Of a stretch of DNA of 64,000 bases, positions 25,058-32,878 are shown piece by piece. The DNA comes from Lichenifustis flavocetrariae (GTDB lineage: Bacteria; Pseudomonadota; Alphaproteobacteria; Rhizobiales; Beijerinckiaceae): contig NZ_JAMOIM010000001.1 in the NCBI RefSeq assembly GCF_026130545.1, positions 620,001-684,000 on the forward strand, read 5' to 3'. The translations under genes were made by a program, and so were the position numbers. The notes below the pieces were generated by a model. It was not told the origin of the DNA. It worked only from the letters and a program-made list of their open reading frames with translations, and searched no databases. How positions within the stretch are numbered: the first letter of the stretch is position 1; each line of letters opens with the position of its first letter.

Positions 25058-25306
25058 TTACGGCTCGCTCGCCGCCAGAGTGGCAATGAGGTCTAGAAGC
25101 GCACCCTGTGCCGGACTTTTTTCATGAAGAAAGTCCGGCAAGCTCAGAATGAACGCTGTTTCGCTCGTGGCATGCGACGTGTCGTGCTCGGTTGTTTGCA
25201 GGTGAAGGACATGGACCGGCATGGACCCATGTTCCAGATCGTGCACAAGAAAGAACCGAGAGCCGATCTCGCCATCGCCTTCTTTATAAAACTCGCGTTG
25301 TGACAT
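25058..25306 (-). CDS. Hypothetical protein
   Basis: 82 residues from ATG 25306 (MSQREFYKEGDGEIGSRFFL), with GGAGAG 9 bases upstream; another ATG at 25315 is possible. The sequence is acidic and appears globular (VHDLEHGSMPVHVLHLQTTEHD..., AFILSLPDFLHEKSPAQGALLDLIATL). No family recognised. The coding DNA contains a 13-bp-arm inverted repeat at 25110-25139. Confidence 0.5.
   Translation of the reverse strand: MSQREFYKEGDGEIGSRFFLVHDLEHGSMPVHVLHLQTTEHDTSHATSETAFILSLPDFLHEKSPAQGALLDLIATLAASEP
25110..25139. repeat. Inverted repeat within a coding region
   Basis: GCCGGACTTTTTT (25110-25122), a CATG centre and AAGAAAGTCCGGC (25127-25139) pair with a single mismatch. It lies in the hypothetical gene at 25058-25306, so the RNA would fold strongly. 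It may be a terminator for the neighbouring direction or chance. Confidence 0.5.
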
Positions 25307-25445
25307 TGGCTGCATCTCTCCGGGGCCTTCTTCGCAAGTCAGCAGACTAGTCCGTTCCCGGCTCTCATGCCATGGCGATGCAACGCTCGAATTGACCAAG
25401 GTCGTCTGAGATGGCTTTTCGCTGGCTAGGGCCTAGCAGCCATCA

Positions 25446-25922
25446 TCATGGTTCGGCCAGCTCCGAAGGTCCGAAGGCCTCAGGGAACTCGGCACGGTAC
25501 AGCGCCATGGTCGCGTCGAGGGCGACCAAGAGGCGCACGCAAGAACCGTCAGGAAATTCTACGAGAAGATCGGACGGCATCGCGCCAAGAAGGCCGAAGG
25601 GAAACATTGGTGAGTACGACAAGACCCGATGCTTGTCAGTGTCGAAACCGGGTAGCTTCTTGATCGTGCCGTGCTTCGAGGCGAGGGCGAAGTTATTCAC
25701 GGCGTTAAAGCCCGGGTGAGATGGGCAGATACATTTCTTGAACGCATCTATTGCGTCCATCCCAGCCTGCGTCGTGGCGTTCCGGTACTGCATCACGAAA
25801 TCCACCACGTGCAACACCGCCATGCTGGCAAGCATGCCTCGGCGTAGGTCCGTGCGGTGCCGCCGAAACTCCTCGAGCGTAGGCTCCACAACGCGTGACA
25901 CGTACTCGGCTGCGGTCATCAT
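25446..25922 (-). CDS. Hypothetical protein
   Basis: 158 residues from ATG 25922 (a second ATG follows at once). Recognisable features are a charged helical start (AAEYVSRVVEPTLEEFRRHRTDLRRGMLASMAVLHVVDFV) and a C-terminal beta part (LVEFPDGSCVRLLVALDATMALYRAEF). Composition looks coding and continuous, but no family is recognised. It is divergent from the 26147 gene; the intergenic region holds a 12-bp palindrome that may regulate both. Confidence 0.6.
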   Translation of the reverse strand: MMTAAEYVSRVVEPTLEEFRRHRTDLRRGMLASMAVLHVVDFVMQYRNATTQAGMDAIDAFKKCICPSHPGFNAVNNFALASKHGTIKKLPGFDTDKHRVLSYSPMFPFGLLGAMPSDLLVEFPDGSCVRLLVALDATMALYRAEFPEAFGPSELAEP

Positions 25923-26018
25923 GGCGTTTGAGCTTTCCGCAGGCGCACGCCGGGCCCGTCCCCATTCTCGGGTACGAACACCACGCCGGCTGCCCAAAGT
26001 TGTCTCTTTTGTCGGGCT

Positions 26019-26032
26019 ATGTCGTACGACAA
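26019..26032. promoter_or_regulatory. Palindromic operator candidate
   Basis: TGTCGTACGACA (26020-26031) is a perfect palindrome within ATGTCGTACGACAA, which matches 11 of 14 positions of the repeat at 13121-13134 (TTGTCACACGACAA). It lies between divergent genes and upstream of a good promoter at 26053-26081. Confidence 0.45.
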
Positions 26033-26052
26033 AAGCTATTATCTTCAATGGC

Positions 26053-26081
26053 TTGACTGTGGCTAGGCTCCGGCGCATTAT
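26053..26081 (+). promoter_or_regulatory. Sigma-70-type promoter
   Basis: TTGACT (26053-26058), a 17-bp spacer and CATTAT (26076-26081), 66 bp upstream of the 26147 start. Good match to the housekeeping consensus. Confidence 0.5.
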
Positions 26082-26146
26082 GACGGCACCGGCAAGGAAT
26101 TGCAGTTCCTCACCGGGCCTAACCACCAAACGAAAGGCCTCGTCTC

Positions 26147-26611
26147 ATGGCTACCCAAATCCTTACCACGCCCTTCGGCGTGTACGACACCACTTTGCCG
26201 AACCACACCCCCGCCGATCCGATCGCCTTCGCGATTGCCCAGCACCGCCGCGCCTATGCGGCCGTCCTGGCCACACGCGAACGCTCGTGGGCCCTGCACG
26301 AGCTGTTCGACCCCCAGCACGAGATGGAGCAGCACGACGAGATCCGCGAGGCGCTGACCACCATCCATGGGCCGCACGCGCCCGAAGAGATCGCCACCTA
26401 CTTCGCGGCCGATGCCGCCGCCAATGCCGCGGGTTGGGACGAGGACGAGGCTTGGACCCGGTTCACCGCGTTGGTGCCAGGGTCAGGCCAGGAGCTTGCC
26501 ATGTGGCTGGATTACACGATCGAGCACGCCGACAAGCAGGACACGGGCGTGACGTTACAGCGGGCCCTTCGGCACGTGGCGGCCATGCTGGGGGATCGGC
26601 TGGCGGCTTGA
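26147..26611 (+). CDS. Hypothetical acidic protein
   Basis: 154 residues, acidic and mostly helical (FAIAQHRRAYAAVLATRERSWALHELFDPQHEMEQHDEIREAL, DAAANAAGWDEDEAWTRFTALVP, TLQRALRHVAAMLGDRLAA). No cysteine, signal peptide or known motif. It has its own likely promoter and is followed 30 bp later by another small gene. Proteins of this look are common as accessory genes on alphaproteobacterial islands; function unknown. Confidence 0.6.
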   Translation: MATQILTTPFGVYDTTLPNHTPADPIAFAIAQHRRAYAAVLATRERSWALHELFDPQHEMEQHDEIREALTTIHGPHAPEEIATYFAADAAANAAGWDEDEAWTRFTALVPGSGQELAMWLDYTIEHADKQDTGVTLQRALRHVAAMLGDRLAA

Positions 26612-26641
26612 GATTTTCGATTTTTATCAGGAGAGACGTGC

Positions 26642-26848
26642 ATGATCTTGATTGACGAGCCCCTTAGCGACGAGCTGACTAGCGTTGCCAGAAAAGCACT
26701 ATTCCGCCAGCGCAACGATAGCGAATCGGCGCAGCAATTGCTCACCGAACTGCTGAAGCAAAGCGACGATCTTAGATCACAACTGGCAGGAATGATCATT
26801 AGATCGGTTCAACGCGACACCGTCCTAAAAGGCGGGATCGCCGTCTAG
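26642..26848 (+). CDS. Small hypothetical protein
   Basis: 68 residues with AGGAGAG before the ATG. Short, charged, helical (ELTSVARKALFRQRNDSESAQQLLTELLKQSDDLRSQLAGMIIRS). Probably cotranscribed with the preceding gene. Its stop overlaps the end of a convergent integrase fragment, so its last codons (VLKGGIAV) may derive from a recombination junction. Confidence 0.5.
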   Translation: MILIDEPLSDELTSVARKALFRQRNDSESAQQLLTELLKQSDDLRSQLAGMIIRSVQRDTVLKGGIAV

Positions 26849-26976
26849 GTCGCAAGATTCGGCGCGGTGCCCCTGATCGTATCGGCCACATAGGACGGCG
26901 CAAGGTGAGCGTAGTGCTTGTCCACCATTCGCGTGTCGGTGTGGCCGAGCGCTTGAGCAAAGACGATCAGGGGCGC
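26845..26976 (-). pseudogene. Tyrosine recombinase, C-terminal remnant
   Basis: The minus strand reads APLIVFAQALGHTDTRMVDK then HYAHLAPSYVADTIRGTAP and stops at 26845. The ALGH-x4-M-x-x-HYAHL segment contains the second catalytic His and the Tyr nucleophile region of phage integrases. Upstream of 26976 the similarity ends, leaving 43 codons. It differs from the intact integrase at 7082, so it comes from another element. Confidence 0.75.
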
Positions 26977-27009
26977 GCCGGCAGATTGTTGCCAGCCTCC
27001 AGCACCTAC

Positions 27010-27708
27010 TCAGCAATTACTGAACACGTGGCGCACGAGGACGCTCAAAATGCCTTTGGCGTCGCCAAGCGACATAGGTACTTCCGGAGGCGGAAACTGC
27101 CGGTTGGCATGTCTCGCGATCGTGTTGGCTGTACGCTTCAGCAGCTTGATTCGGCTGGTTGGTACAATCTCGGCCGCCGTTAGCCCACGTTCGCCACCAA
27201 AGATCCTCTCGATGCATTCGATTGCTTTGTAGATGTCAAACCAGTTGTCGGCTCGCGACGCATAAACGAGCAGGTCGGAGCGGTCGGGGTCAGCTTCAGC
27301 GCTGCCCAACCAATTCTGCACTACGCTGGGGATCTGTGGTTGCCTTTCAGCGCCAACGGTCAGCGTGGCCGAAACTCGGGAACGAGCGTTAACGGTGCCG
27401 GCTAGGTGGACGTGATGGTTGATTGAACCGTCGGCTAGCAGCTCTAGCACCGCTCCGAGTGTAACCCTTTCACCCCCGGGATTGCTCGCGAGCAAGGCGC
27501 CGTTGATCAGCTCGACAAGGAAAGTCGCGGCATCAATAATCTGGGCCGGGTCAGCGAGACTGTCGAATGAGATGGATCGAAGGACGTGTTCGTCTCGAAC
27601 CTTCACAACCCAAGGGTTCGCCCCCGTGGGTAGCGCTTGCAACCACGCATCCAAATCGAAAGGGTGGCCGGTCAGTACCACTCCCCACTCTGATTGGGTC
27701 TCAGGCAT
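27010..27708 (-). CDS. Hypothetical protein near the right end of the island
   Basis: 232 residues, globular, no signal peptide. Segments include WGVVLTGHPFDLDAWLQALP, VKVRDEHVLRSISFDSLADP, FDIYKAIECIERIFGG and RTANTIARHANRQFPPPEVPMSLGDAKGILSVLVRHVF. No known family is recognised; similar cargo proteins are often found beside att sites. The start codon lies close to the right arm-box cluster, so its promoter may overlap the recombination sites. Confidence 0.6.
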   Translation of the reverse strand: MPETQSEWGVVLTGHPFDLDAWLQALPTGANPWVVKVRDEHVLRSISFDSLADPAQIIDAATFLVELINGALLASNPGGERVTLGAVLELLADGSINHHVHLAGTVNARSRVSATLTVGAERQPQIPSVVQNWLGSAEADPDRSDLLVYASRADNWFDIYKAIECIERIFGGERGLTAAEIVPTSRIKLLKRTANTIARHANRQFPPPEVPMSLGDAKGILSVLVRHVFSNC

Positions 27709-27752
27709 CGTTCAGCGGTGGTCCAAGACACATTGTCGGAGTAGGTCGAACC

Positions 27753-27812
27753 GGGAAGCTGTGGATAACTCCCAGCTTCCCATGCGCTTCCCAATCGCCA
27801 TCTATGGGAAGC
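27753..27812. promoter_or_regulatory. Cluster of GCTTCCCA boxes at the right end (candidate integrase arm sites)
   Basis: Four copies at 27753-27759 (inverted), 27775-27782, 27786-27793 and 27805-27812 (inverted), just inside the right att site. Two of them with their spacer match the left-end cluster over 22 bp with one mismatch. Confidence 0.65.
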
Positions 27813-27840
27813 ACCAATCCGGCTAAGTATCTGATTTCAT

Positions 27841-27887
27841 TGGCGCGCCCGGAGAGATTCGAACTCCCGACACCCAGATTCGAAGTC
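27841..27887. repeat. Right attachment site within tRNA-Arg
   Basis: 47 bases identical to 6874-6920. It covers the acceptor stem 3' strand, T arm and part of the anticodon arm. The tRNA remains intact here, so this is the regenerated copy. Confidence 0.92.
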
Positions 27888-27917
27888 TGGTACTCTATCC
27901 AGCTGAGCTACGGGCGC
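27841..27917 (-). tRNA. tRNA-Arg(UCG), island integration site
   Basis: 77-nt cloverleaf on the minus strand: acceptor GCGCCCG (5' end at 27917) pairs with CGGGCGC, discriminator G, encoded CCA; D arm with AGCTCAGCTGGATAGAG; anticodon loop CTTCGAA giving anticodon UCG (reads CGA); T loop TTCGAAT. Its 3' 47 bases are the right att core, supplied by the inserted element. Confidence 0.96.
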
Positions 27918-28120
27918 GCGGTTCACTGAGGTCGGCCAATTCTGCGCCGCCGAACAGGACACTAAAGGAGCGGGGCGTCGTCTGCAAGAAGGTTCGGCAC
28001 GATGCGGGCAAAGCGTGACGTGGAGGGGGCAACGCTTGGCACGGGCTCGTCGGACTCTGGGAACTGTGCGCGTTGCCTATGGCGCCTTCGGGGTGATCGA
28101 GGCGTTGATGCCGATGTCGA

Positions 28121-29302
28121 TCAGATGCGGAGCAGGGCCCTGAAGATCTCCGATTCGCCGATCGTGCCGAGGAGCGCGCCGTGAGCATCGACCACGAGAA
28201 GCGGACAATTCTGGCTATGCCGGAGCGCGACAGCCTGCTTCAAGGGCAGATCACCCGGGATCGTGATGGCGGACGCACCGATTCCGTGTCCGTTCAAGCC
28301 CGACGAGGGGGCGATGGTTCCCGGCACCGCCGCCTCGCCGTGAGAGGAGGCCAGGATCTTGTTGTCGGCCTGCAATGTCACGCGCAGCCGCGAAATGGCG
28401 CATGCCATCACGGTCGATCCATCCCGCTGCATCTCAGCGAGCGGGGTCATCACGGATGCGGCCCGTAGGGCTTCCAATGGATTCATGTGCCGGACGAATT
28501 CGGCCACATAGGCGTTCGCGGGGCGGAGCACGATGTCCTGGGCCGTCCCGGCCTGGATGATCCGGCCACCTTCCATGATGACGATGCGGTTTCCGAGCTT
28601 GATCGCCTCGTCGAGGTCGTGGCTGACAAACAGGATCGTCTTCTTCAGCTTGCTTTGCAGGTCGAGCAATTCGTCCTGCAGCTTGGTGCGGATCAGCGGG
28701 TCGAGGGCCGAGAAGGGCTCGTCCATCAGCAGAATGTCGGCATCCGTGGCGAAGGCGCGGGCGAGGCCCACGCGCTGCTGCATGCCGCCGGAGAGTTCGT
28801 GGGCGTATTTTTCCGCCCAACGGTCCAGTCCCACCATCGCGAGCTTGGCATCGACGATGCGGTCCCGCTCGGCACGGGCGATGCCGCGCAGCTCCAGACC
28901 GAGGCCAACATTGTCGCGCACCGTTCGCCAGGGGAGAAGGCCGAACTGCTGGAACACCATCGCCACGCCGCCGGAACGCAGGTCGCGCAGCGTCGGAGCG
29001 TCACAGGTGGTGACGTTCACGCTGCGGCCCTTGTAGTCGACCAGCACATCGCCGCGCGCTGGTTTATTCAGCTTGTTGACGGCGCGCAAAAGCGTGGACT
29101 TGCCCGACCCGGACAAGCCCATCAGCACGCAGATCTCGCCGCGTTCCACGGTGAGATTGGCCTTGGCCACGCCGACCACCTGGCCCGTGGCGGTGATGAT
29201 CTCTTCACGGGTCTTGCCGGCATCGAGCAGGGCGAGCGCCCGCTTGGGCGAGGCATTGCCGAAGACGATATCGACATCGCGGAAGGTAACGGCTGCGTCC
29301 AT
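28121..29302 (-). CDS. choV: Choline/glycine betaine ABC transporter, ATP-binding protein
   Basis: 393 residues from ATG 29302 (the open frame continues upstream through the permease gene in another frame, which is a shadow). The protein has an extended N-terminus (ALALLDAGKTREEIITATGQ) as in ProV/OpuAA, Walker A GLSGSGKST, signature LSGGMQQRV, Walker B ILLMDEP and H-loop FVSHD. A degenerate CBS region ends the protein (ITIPGDLPLKQAVALRHSQN...LLGTIGESEIFRALL), where osmotic or ionic sensing occurs in relatives. It powers uptake by the ChoW-type permease, overlapping that gene's stop. Last gene of the operon. Confidence 0.9.
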   Translation of the reverse strand: MDAAVTFRDVDIVFGNASPKRALALLDAGKTREEIITATGQVVGVAKANLTVERGEICVLMGLSGSGKSTLLRAVNKLNKPARGDVLVDYKGRSVNVTTCDAPTLRDLRSGGVAMVFQQFGLLPWRTVRDNVGLGLELRGIARAERDRIVDAKLAMVGLDRWAEKYAHELSGGMQQRVGLARAFATDADILLMDEPFSALDPLIRTKLQDELLDLQSKLKKTILFVSHDLDEAIKLGNRIVIMEGGRIIQAGTAQDIVLRPANAYVAEFVRHMNPLEALRAASVMTPLAEMQRDGSTVMACAISRLRVTLQADNKILASSHGEAAVPGTIAPSSGLNGHGIGASAITIPGDLPLKQAVALRHSQNCPLLVVDAHGALLGTIGESEIFRALLRI

Positions 29303-30162
29303 CAGGCGGGCCTCAAGGTCTGCGCGGGGCGCCGGAACGTGCGGTCGAGCAGGATAGCGACGAGGACGATCGCGAGACCGGCCTCGAACCCCATGGCGGG
29401 CTTCACCTGATTGAGCGAGCGCAGCACCGGCACCCCGAGTCCGCCCGAGCCGACCATCGTGGCGATCACCGACATGGACAGCGAGAGCATGATGGTCTGC
29501 GTCAAACCTTCCATGATCGCCGGCGCGGCATGCGGCAACTCCACCTTGCGCAGCAATTGGCTCCGCGTCGCCCCGAAGGCTTCGCCAGCCTCGCGGAGGG
29601 GCAGGGGGACGCTTGCGATGCCGAGCTGGGTCATGCGGATCGGCGCCGGGATCGAGAAGATCACAGTTGCGATAATGCCGGGGACCACGCCGAGCCCGAA
29701 CAGAGACAGCATGGGGATCAGATAAACGAAGGTGGGAAGCGTCTGCATCAGGTCGAGCAGCGGCCGCAGGGCTTTTGCGAGCCAGTCGCGATGCCCGGCC
29801 GCAATGCCGATCGGCACACCCACCAGCATGGAGGCGAGCGTGGCATAGAAGGTGATGACGAGAGTGATGATCGTGTCGGCCCAATAGCCCTGGTTCAGGA
29901 TGAACAGAAGCGCCAGGAAGGCGAAGAGAGCGACCCGCCACGACCGGCGGATCGCATAGACGACACAGGCCAGGAGCACGCAAAACAGGAGCGGCGGCAC
30001 CGCCGTCAGGGTTGCCGACGTATGGTCGATGAGGAAGCTCAGGCCGTCCGAGACATCGTCGAAGAACGCCCCCGACCCGTCCTTCAGGGCATTCATCGCC
30101 ATGTTGAGTTCGCGGCCGACCGGAATTTTATGATCGGAAACGAAACCTGTGACCGGGTCCAT
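29302..30162 (-). CDS. choW: Choline/glycine betaine ABC transporter, permease
   Basis: 286 residues with six to seven membrane helices. The inner-membrane component of an OpuA/ProW-type importer; the coupling motif EAGEAFGATRSQLLRKVELPHAAPAIMEGL is typical (EA-A-G-x9-I-x-LP, here L-P-H-A). It overlaps choV by one base and lies 68 bp after the binding-protein gene. The sequence LMQTLPTFVYLIPMLSLFGLG matches the conserved helix of the family. Confidence 0.92.
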   Translation of the reverse strand: MDPVTGFVSDHKIPVGRELNMAMNALKDGSGAFFDDVSDGLSFLIDHTSATLTAVPPLLFCVLLACVVYAIRRSWRVALFAFLALLFILNQGYWADTIITLVITFYATLASMLVGVPIGIAAGHRDWLAKALRPLLDLMQTLPTFVYLIPMLSLFGLGVVPGIIATVIFSIPAPIRMTQLGIASVPLPLREAGEAFGATRSQLLRKVELPHAAPAIMEGLTQTIMLSLSMSVIATMVGSGGLGVPVLRSLNQVKPAMGFEAGLAIVLVAILLDRTFRRPAQTLRPA

Positions 30163-30230
30163 GGATCAGCGCCGCTCCTGGGCCGAGACGCCGGGCGAGG
30201 GCAGGGCGCCCTTGCTTGGCAGTCGGAAGA

Positions 30231-31181
30231 TCAAAGGCCGAGGCTTTTCTTGACGGCCGGCAGGCCGGGCTGGCCATCGAAGGTTGTGACGCCGGCCAGC
30301 CAGGCGTCGAGCATGCCCGGATTGGCCTTGAGCCAGTCGGTTGCCGCCTTGCCGGGCTCCTGGTCGTCGAACAGGATGGAGCCCATGATCTGGTTCTCCA
30401 TCGGCAGCGTGAACTTCAGGTTGGCGACGAGCTTGCCCACATTGGGGCATGTCTTCGCATAGTCGGCTCGCTCGTTGGTATAGACGGTGGCGCCGCCGTA
30501 ATTCGGCCCGAACACGTCGTCGCCGCCCGACAGGTAATCGATCTTGAACTTCACGTTCATCGGATGCGGTTCCCAACCCAGGAAGACGATCGGCTCGTTG
30601 CGTTTCGTCGCTCGCTCCACCTGCGACAGCATGCCCTGCTCGCTCGATTCCACGAGCTTGAAATCCTTCAGGCCGAACTTGTCGTCCTTGATCATTCCGA
30701 GGATGAGACGGTTGCCGTCATTGCCCGGCTCGATCCCGTAGATCTTGCCATCGAGCTTGTCTTTGAACTTACCGATATCCGCAAAGGACTTGAGCCCCGC
30801 ATCGAACAGATATTGAGGGACCGCCAGCGTGTATTTGGCGCCCTGCAGGTTGTCGCCGACGATGTCGACGGACTTGTCGTCGATAAAAGGCTTGCGATCG
30901 GCCTCCATGGTGGGCATCCAGTTGCCCAGAAACACGTCGATCTGTTTGTTCTTGAGAGACGTATAAGTGACAGGGACGGAGAGGACCGTGGTGGTCGGCG
31001 TGTAACCCAACCCCTTGAGGATGGTGGAGGCCGTCGCGGTGGTGGCGGTGATGTCGGTCCAGCCGACATCCGAAAACCTCACCGTCTTGCAGCTCTCGGG
31101 TTCGGCCGCCGCTGCTGCTGCTCCGCTTAGCAGCAGAGCGGGAAGCAACAATGAAGCGGCTTTCGCGGTCCAATATCCCAT
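30231..31181 (-). CDS. choX: Choline-binding periplasmic protein
   Basis: 316 residues from ATG 31181 (MGYWTAKAASLLLPALLLSGAAAAAAE signal). The mature protein has VRFSDVGWTDITATTATA, FLGNWMPTMEADRKPF, VPQYLFDAG and VFLGWEPHPMN; the tryptophans and tyrosine in these segments are those forming the aromatic cage for the trimethylammonium group in ChoX. It should deliver choline (possibly also acetylcholine) to the ChoWV complex. First gene of a three-gene operon. An in-frame ATG 37 codons upstream gives a poor signal peptide. Confidence 0.88.
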   Translation of the reverse strand: MGYWTAKAASLLLPALLLSGAAAAAAEPESCKTVRFSDVGWTDITATTATASTILKGLGYTPTTTVLSVPVTYTSLKNKQIDVFLGNWMPTMEADRKPFIDDKSVDIVGDNLQGAKYTLAVPQYLFDAGLKSFADIGKFKDKLDGKIYGIEPGNDGNRLILGMIKDDKFGLKDFKLVESSEQGMLSQVERATKRNEPIVFLGWEPHPMNVKFKIDYLSGGDDVFGPNYGGATVYTNERADYAKTCPNVGKLVANLKFTLPMENQIMGSILFDDQEPGKAATDWLKANPGMLDAWLAGVTTFDGQPGLPAVKKSLGL

Positions 31182-31398
31182 TCTGTTTCCCCGTCGCGTT
31201 CCGGCTGTCCGACGCGCCACATCATGGGCGCGCTGTTCCCCGATCCGGAGTTGACCCGAACCGTTTCTGCAAGACTTGTTCCGATCCGACATGTCGAGGT
31301 CGGACGAAGGGAAGAGTGCGGAGAAATGCGCCTTGTCACCAGGTTGGCCGATAGCCGTCCTTGTCAGGACGCGCCGATCTTGATAGCTGGAAGGGCCT

Positions 31399-31474
31399 GC
31401 CGGTTTAGCTCAGTTGGTAGAGCAACTGATTTGTAATCAGTAGGTCGCGGGTTCGATTCCTGCAACCGGCACCA
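31399..31474 (+). tRNA. tRNA-Thr(UGU)
   Basis: 76-nt cloverleaf: acceptor GCCGGTT/AACCGGC, discriminator A and encoded CCA (31472-31474); D arm TAGCTCAGTTGGTAGAG; anticodon loop TTTGTAA, anticodon UGU (reads ACA); T loop TTCGATT. No mobile element at its 3' end in this window. Confidence 0.97.
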
Positions 31475-31602
31475 AACGTCTGCAATTCGCTGATGCGCTC
31501 GATTTGCGGGCGCCATGCGGACGAGGCGCCAGACGAACTTCAATCGGGCGTGCTGCCTCGATGCGCAAAGGACGATCCGTCGTCCAAGGCTTGAAAGAGG
31601 AT

Positions 31603-32796
31603 ATGTCGACGCCCCGAAGCGTACTTTTCGTCATCGCGGAAGACTGGTTTTTCGCCTCGCATTTCTTGCCCATTGCAAGTCTCGTTCAGCGGAATGGCTA
31701 CACCGTGAGCGTCTTGCTCCGCGTCAACGACCCGGATTTAAGACGCCGGATCGAGGCCGCCGGGATAAGGGTTCTCGACACCGCGTCGTTTCGCGATCGC
31801 CAAGGCCTGTTCGGGTGCCTGGCTCAAATTCGTCGAATCCACGCGGTCCTGCGGCGTGAACAGCCTGCGATCGTTCATCTGATCTCGCTGCGCATGATCG
31901 TCATCGGCGGCCTTGCAGCCATGTGGGCCGGCATCCCCGTACGTGTCCAATCGCTGACGGGCTTGGGCCTGCTGGGTGCCTCGAAGGGCCTGCGGGCTCG
32001 CGCCATCCTGGTGGCGCTGGGTTGGTGCCTGAAGTACGTCTTGGGCGGGCGTCGCGCAGCCTATATCTTCGAGAATCGCCAGGATCCCGAATGGCTCGGG
32101 ATCGATCCTCAAGGCCCCAAGGCGTTGGTGGTCGGCGGCGCGGGAATCGATCCGACGATCGACATCGCCATGCCGCTCCCGAGCGCTCCGCCGCTGCGGA
32201 TCGCGATGGTGGCCCGCATGATCTATTCGAAAGGCGTGACGGTTGCGGTCGAGGGGATCGCGCTTGCGCGGGCTGCCGGAGCGGACGTCACGCTGACGCT
32301 GGTCGGCACCCCGGATCTGGGAAATCCGCGCAGTCTCTCCGAAACCGACCTGCGGGCTCTCGCCGATCGGCCCGGCATCACGTGGGTGGGCCGCACCAAC
32401 GACGTGCACGCCGTATGGCGCGACCACCACGTCGTCTGTGTGCCGTCGATCGGCGGCGAGGGACTGCCGCGGTCCCTTCTGGAAGGGGCTGCGGCCGCGC
32501 GCCCGATCGTGACCACTGCCACCCCTGGTTGCGCCACATTCGTGCGGGACGGTGTCGAGGGGTTGGTGGTCCCCCCGGGAGATGCGGCCGCCCTGGCCCG
32601 GGCCTTCGTATGGCTTTTCGAGAACCCACGCGCCATCGCTCGGATGGGCACCGCGGCGCGCAATCGCGTTCTCGATGGCTTTACGATACAGCAGGTGGCC
32701 GAAGCCACCACCCGCCTTTATGGTCAATGTCTGCAGACCGGGCAGGTCGACGGAATCGGCCGGCGCGAAGCCTCCCGGCAGAAAGCGCGGGGATGA
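31603..32796 (+). CDS. Glycosyltransferase, family 4 (GT-B)
   Basis: 397 residues from ATG 31603 (other in-frame starts at 31504 and 31561). N-terminal half begins SVLFVIAEDWFFASHFLPIA and the C-terminal half carries the donor-binding pattern: LRIAMVARMIYSKGV, ITWVGRTNDVHAVWRDHHVVCVPSIGGEGLPRSLLEGAAAARPI, with the E-x7-E motif (EGLPRSLLE). These enzymes transfer a nucleotide-linked sugar onto lipid carriers or growing polysaccharide. With the next three genes it forms a surface polysaccharide cluster. Confidence 0.85.
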   Translation: MSTPRSVLFVIAEDWFFASHFLPIASLVQRNGYTVSVLLRVNDPDLRRRIEAAGIRVLDTASFRDRQGLFGCLAQIRRIHAVLRREQPAIVHLISLRMIVIGGLAAMWAGIPVRVQSLTGLGLLGASKGLRARAILVALGWCLKYVLGGRRAAYIFENRQDPEWLGIDPQGPKALVVGGAGIDPTIDIAMPLPSAPPLRIAMVARMIYSKGVTVAVEGIALARAAGADVTLTLVGTPDLGNPRSLSETDLRALADRPGITWVGRTNDVHAVWRDHHVVCVPSIGGEGLPRSLLEGAAAARPIVTTATPGCATFVRDGVEGLVVPPGDAAALARAFVWLFENPRAIARMGTAARNRVLDGFTIQQVAEATTRLYGQCLQTGQVDGIGRREASRQKARG

Positions 32797-32878
32797 GAGT
32801 GGTTTTTGGGTGCGGTTCAGCGCGCGCTGAAGTGAAACGCGGACGCTGTGCGACAGTCCTCGATCCTAGGTCTCCGAT

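Larger units (their letters stand above)
6874..27887. mobile_element. tRNA-Arg integrated genomic island, about 21 kb, phage-satellite-like
   Basis: A 47-bp perfect direct repeat (6874-6920 and 27841-27887) bounds the region. The right copy is the 3' part of an intact tRNA-Arg gene; the left copy is the displaced tRNA end. A P4-type tyrosine integrase gene lies just inside the left end and the GCTTCCCA box clusters lie inside both ends. Contents mix phage-like functions (PrimPol/helicase, NusG paralogue, small-terminase-like and prohead-protease-like proteins) with exported and surface-sorted proteins. No large terminase, portal or capsid gene is recognised, so packaging would need a helper or has been lost. 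Confidence 0.85.

Noticed and set aside
28121-29983. A 620-codon minus-strand open frame
   Set aside because: Only the part from 29302 downstream codes (choV); the upstream 227 codons are Arg/His/Pro-rich shadow of the choW permease in another frame.
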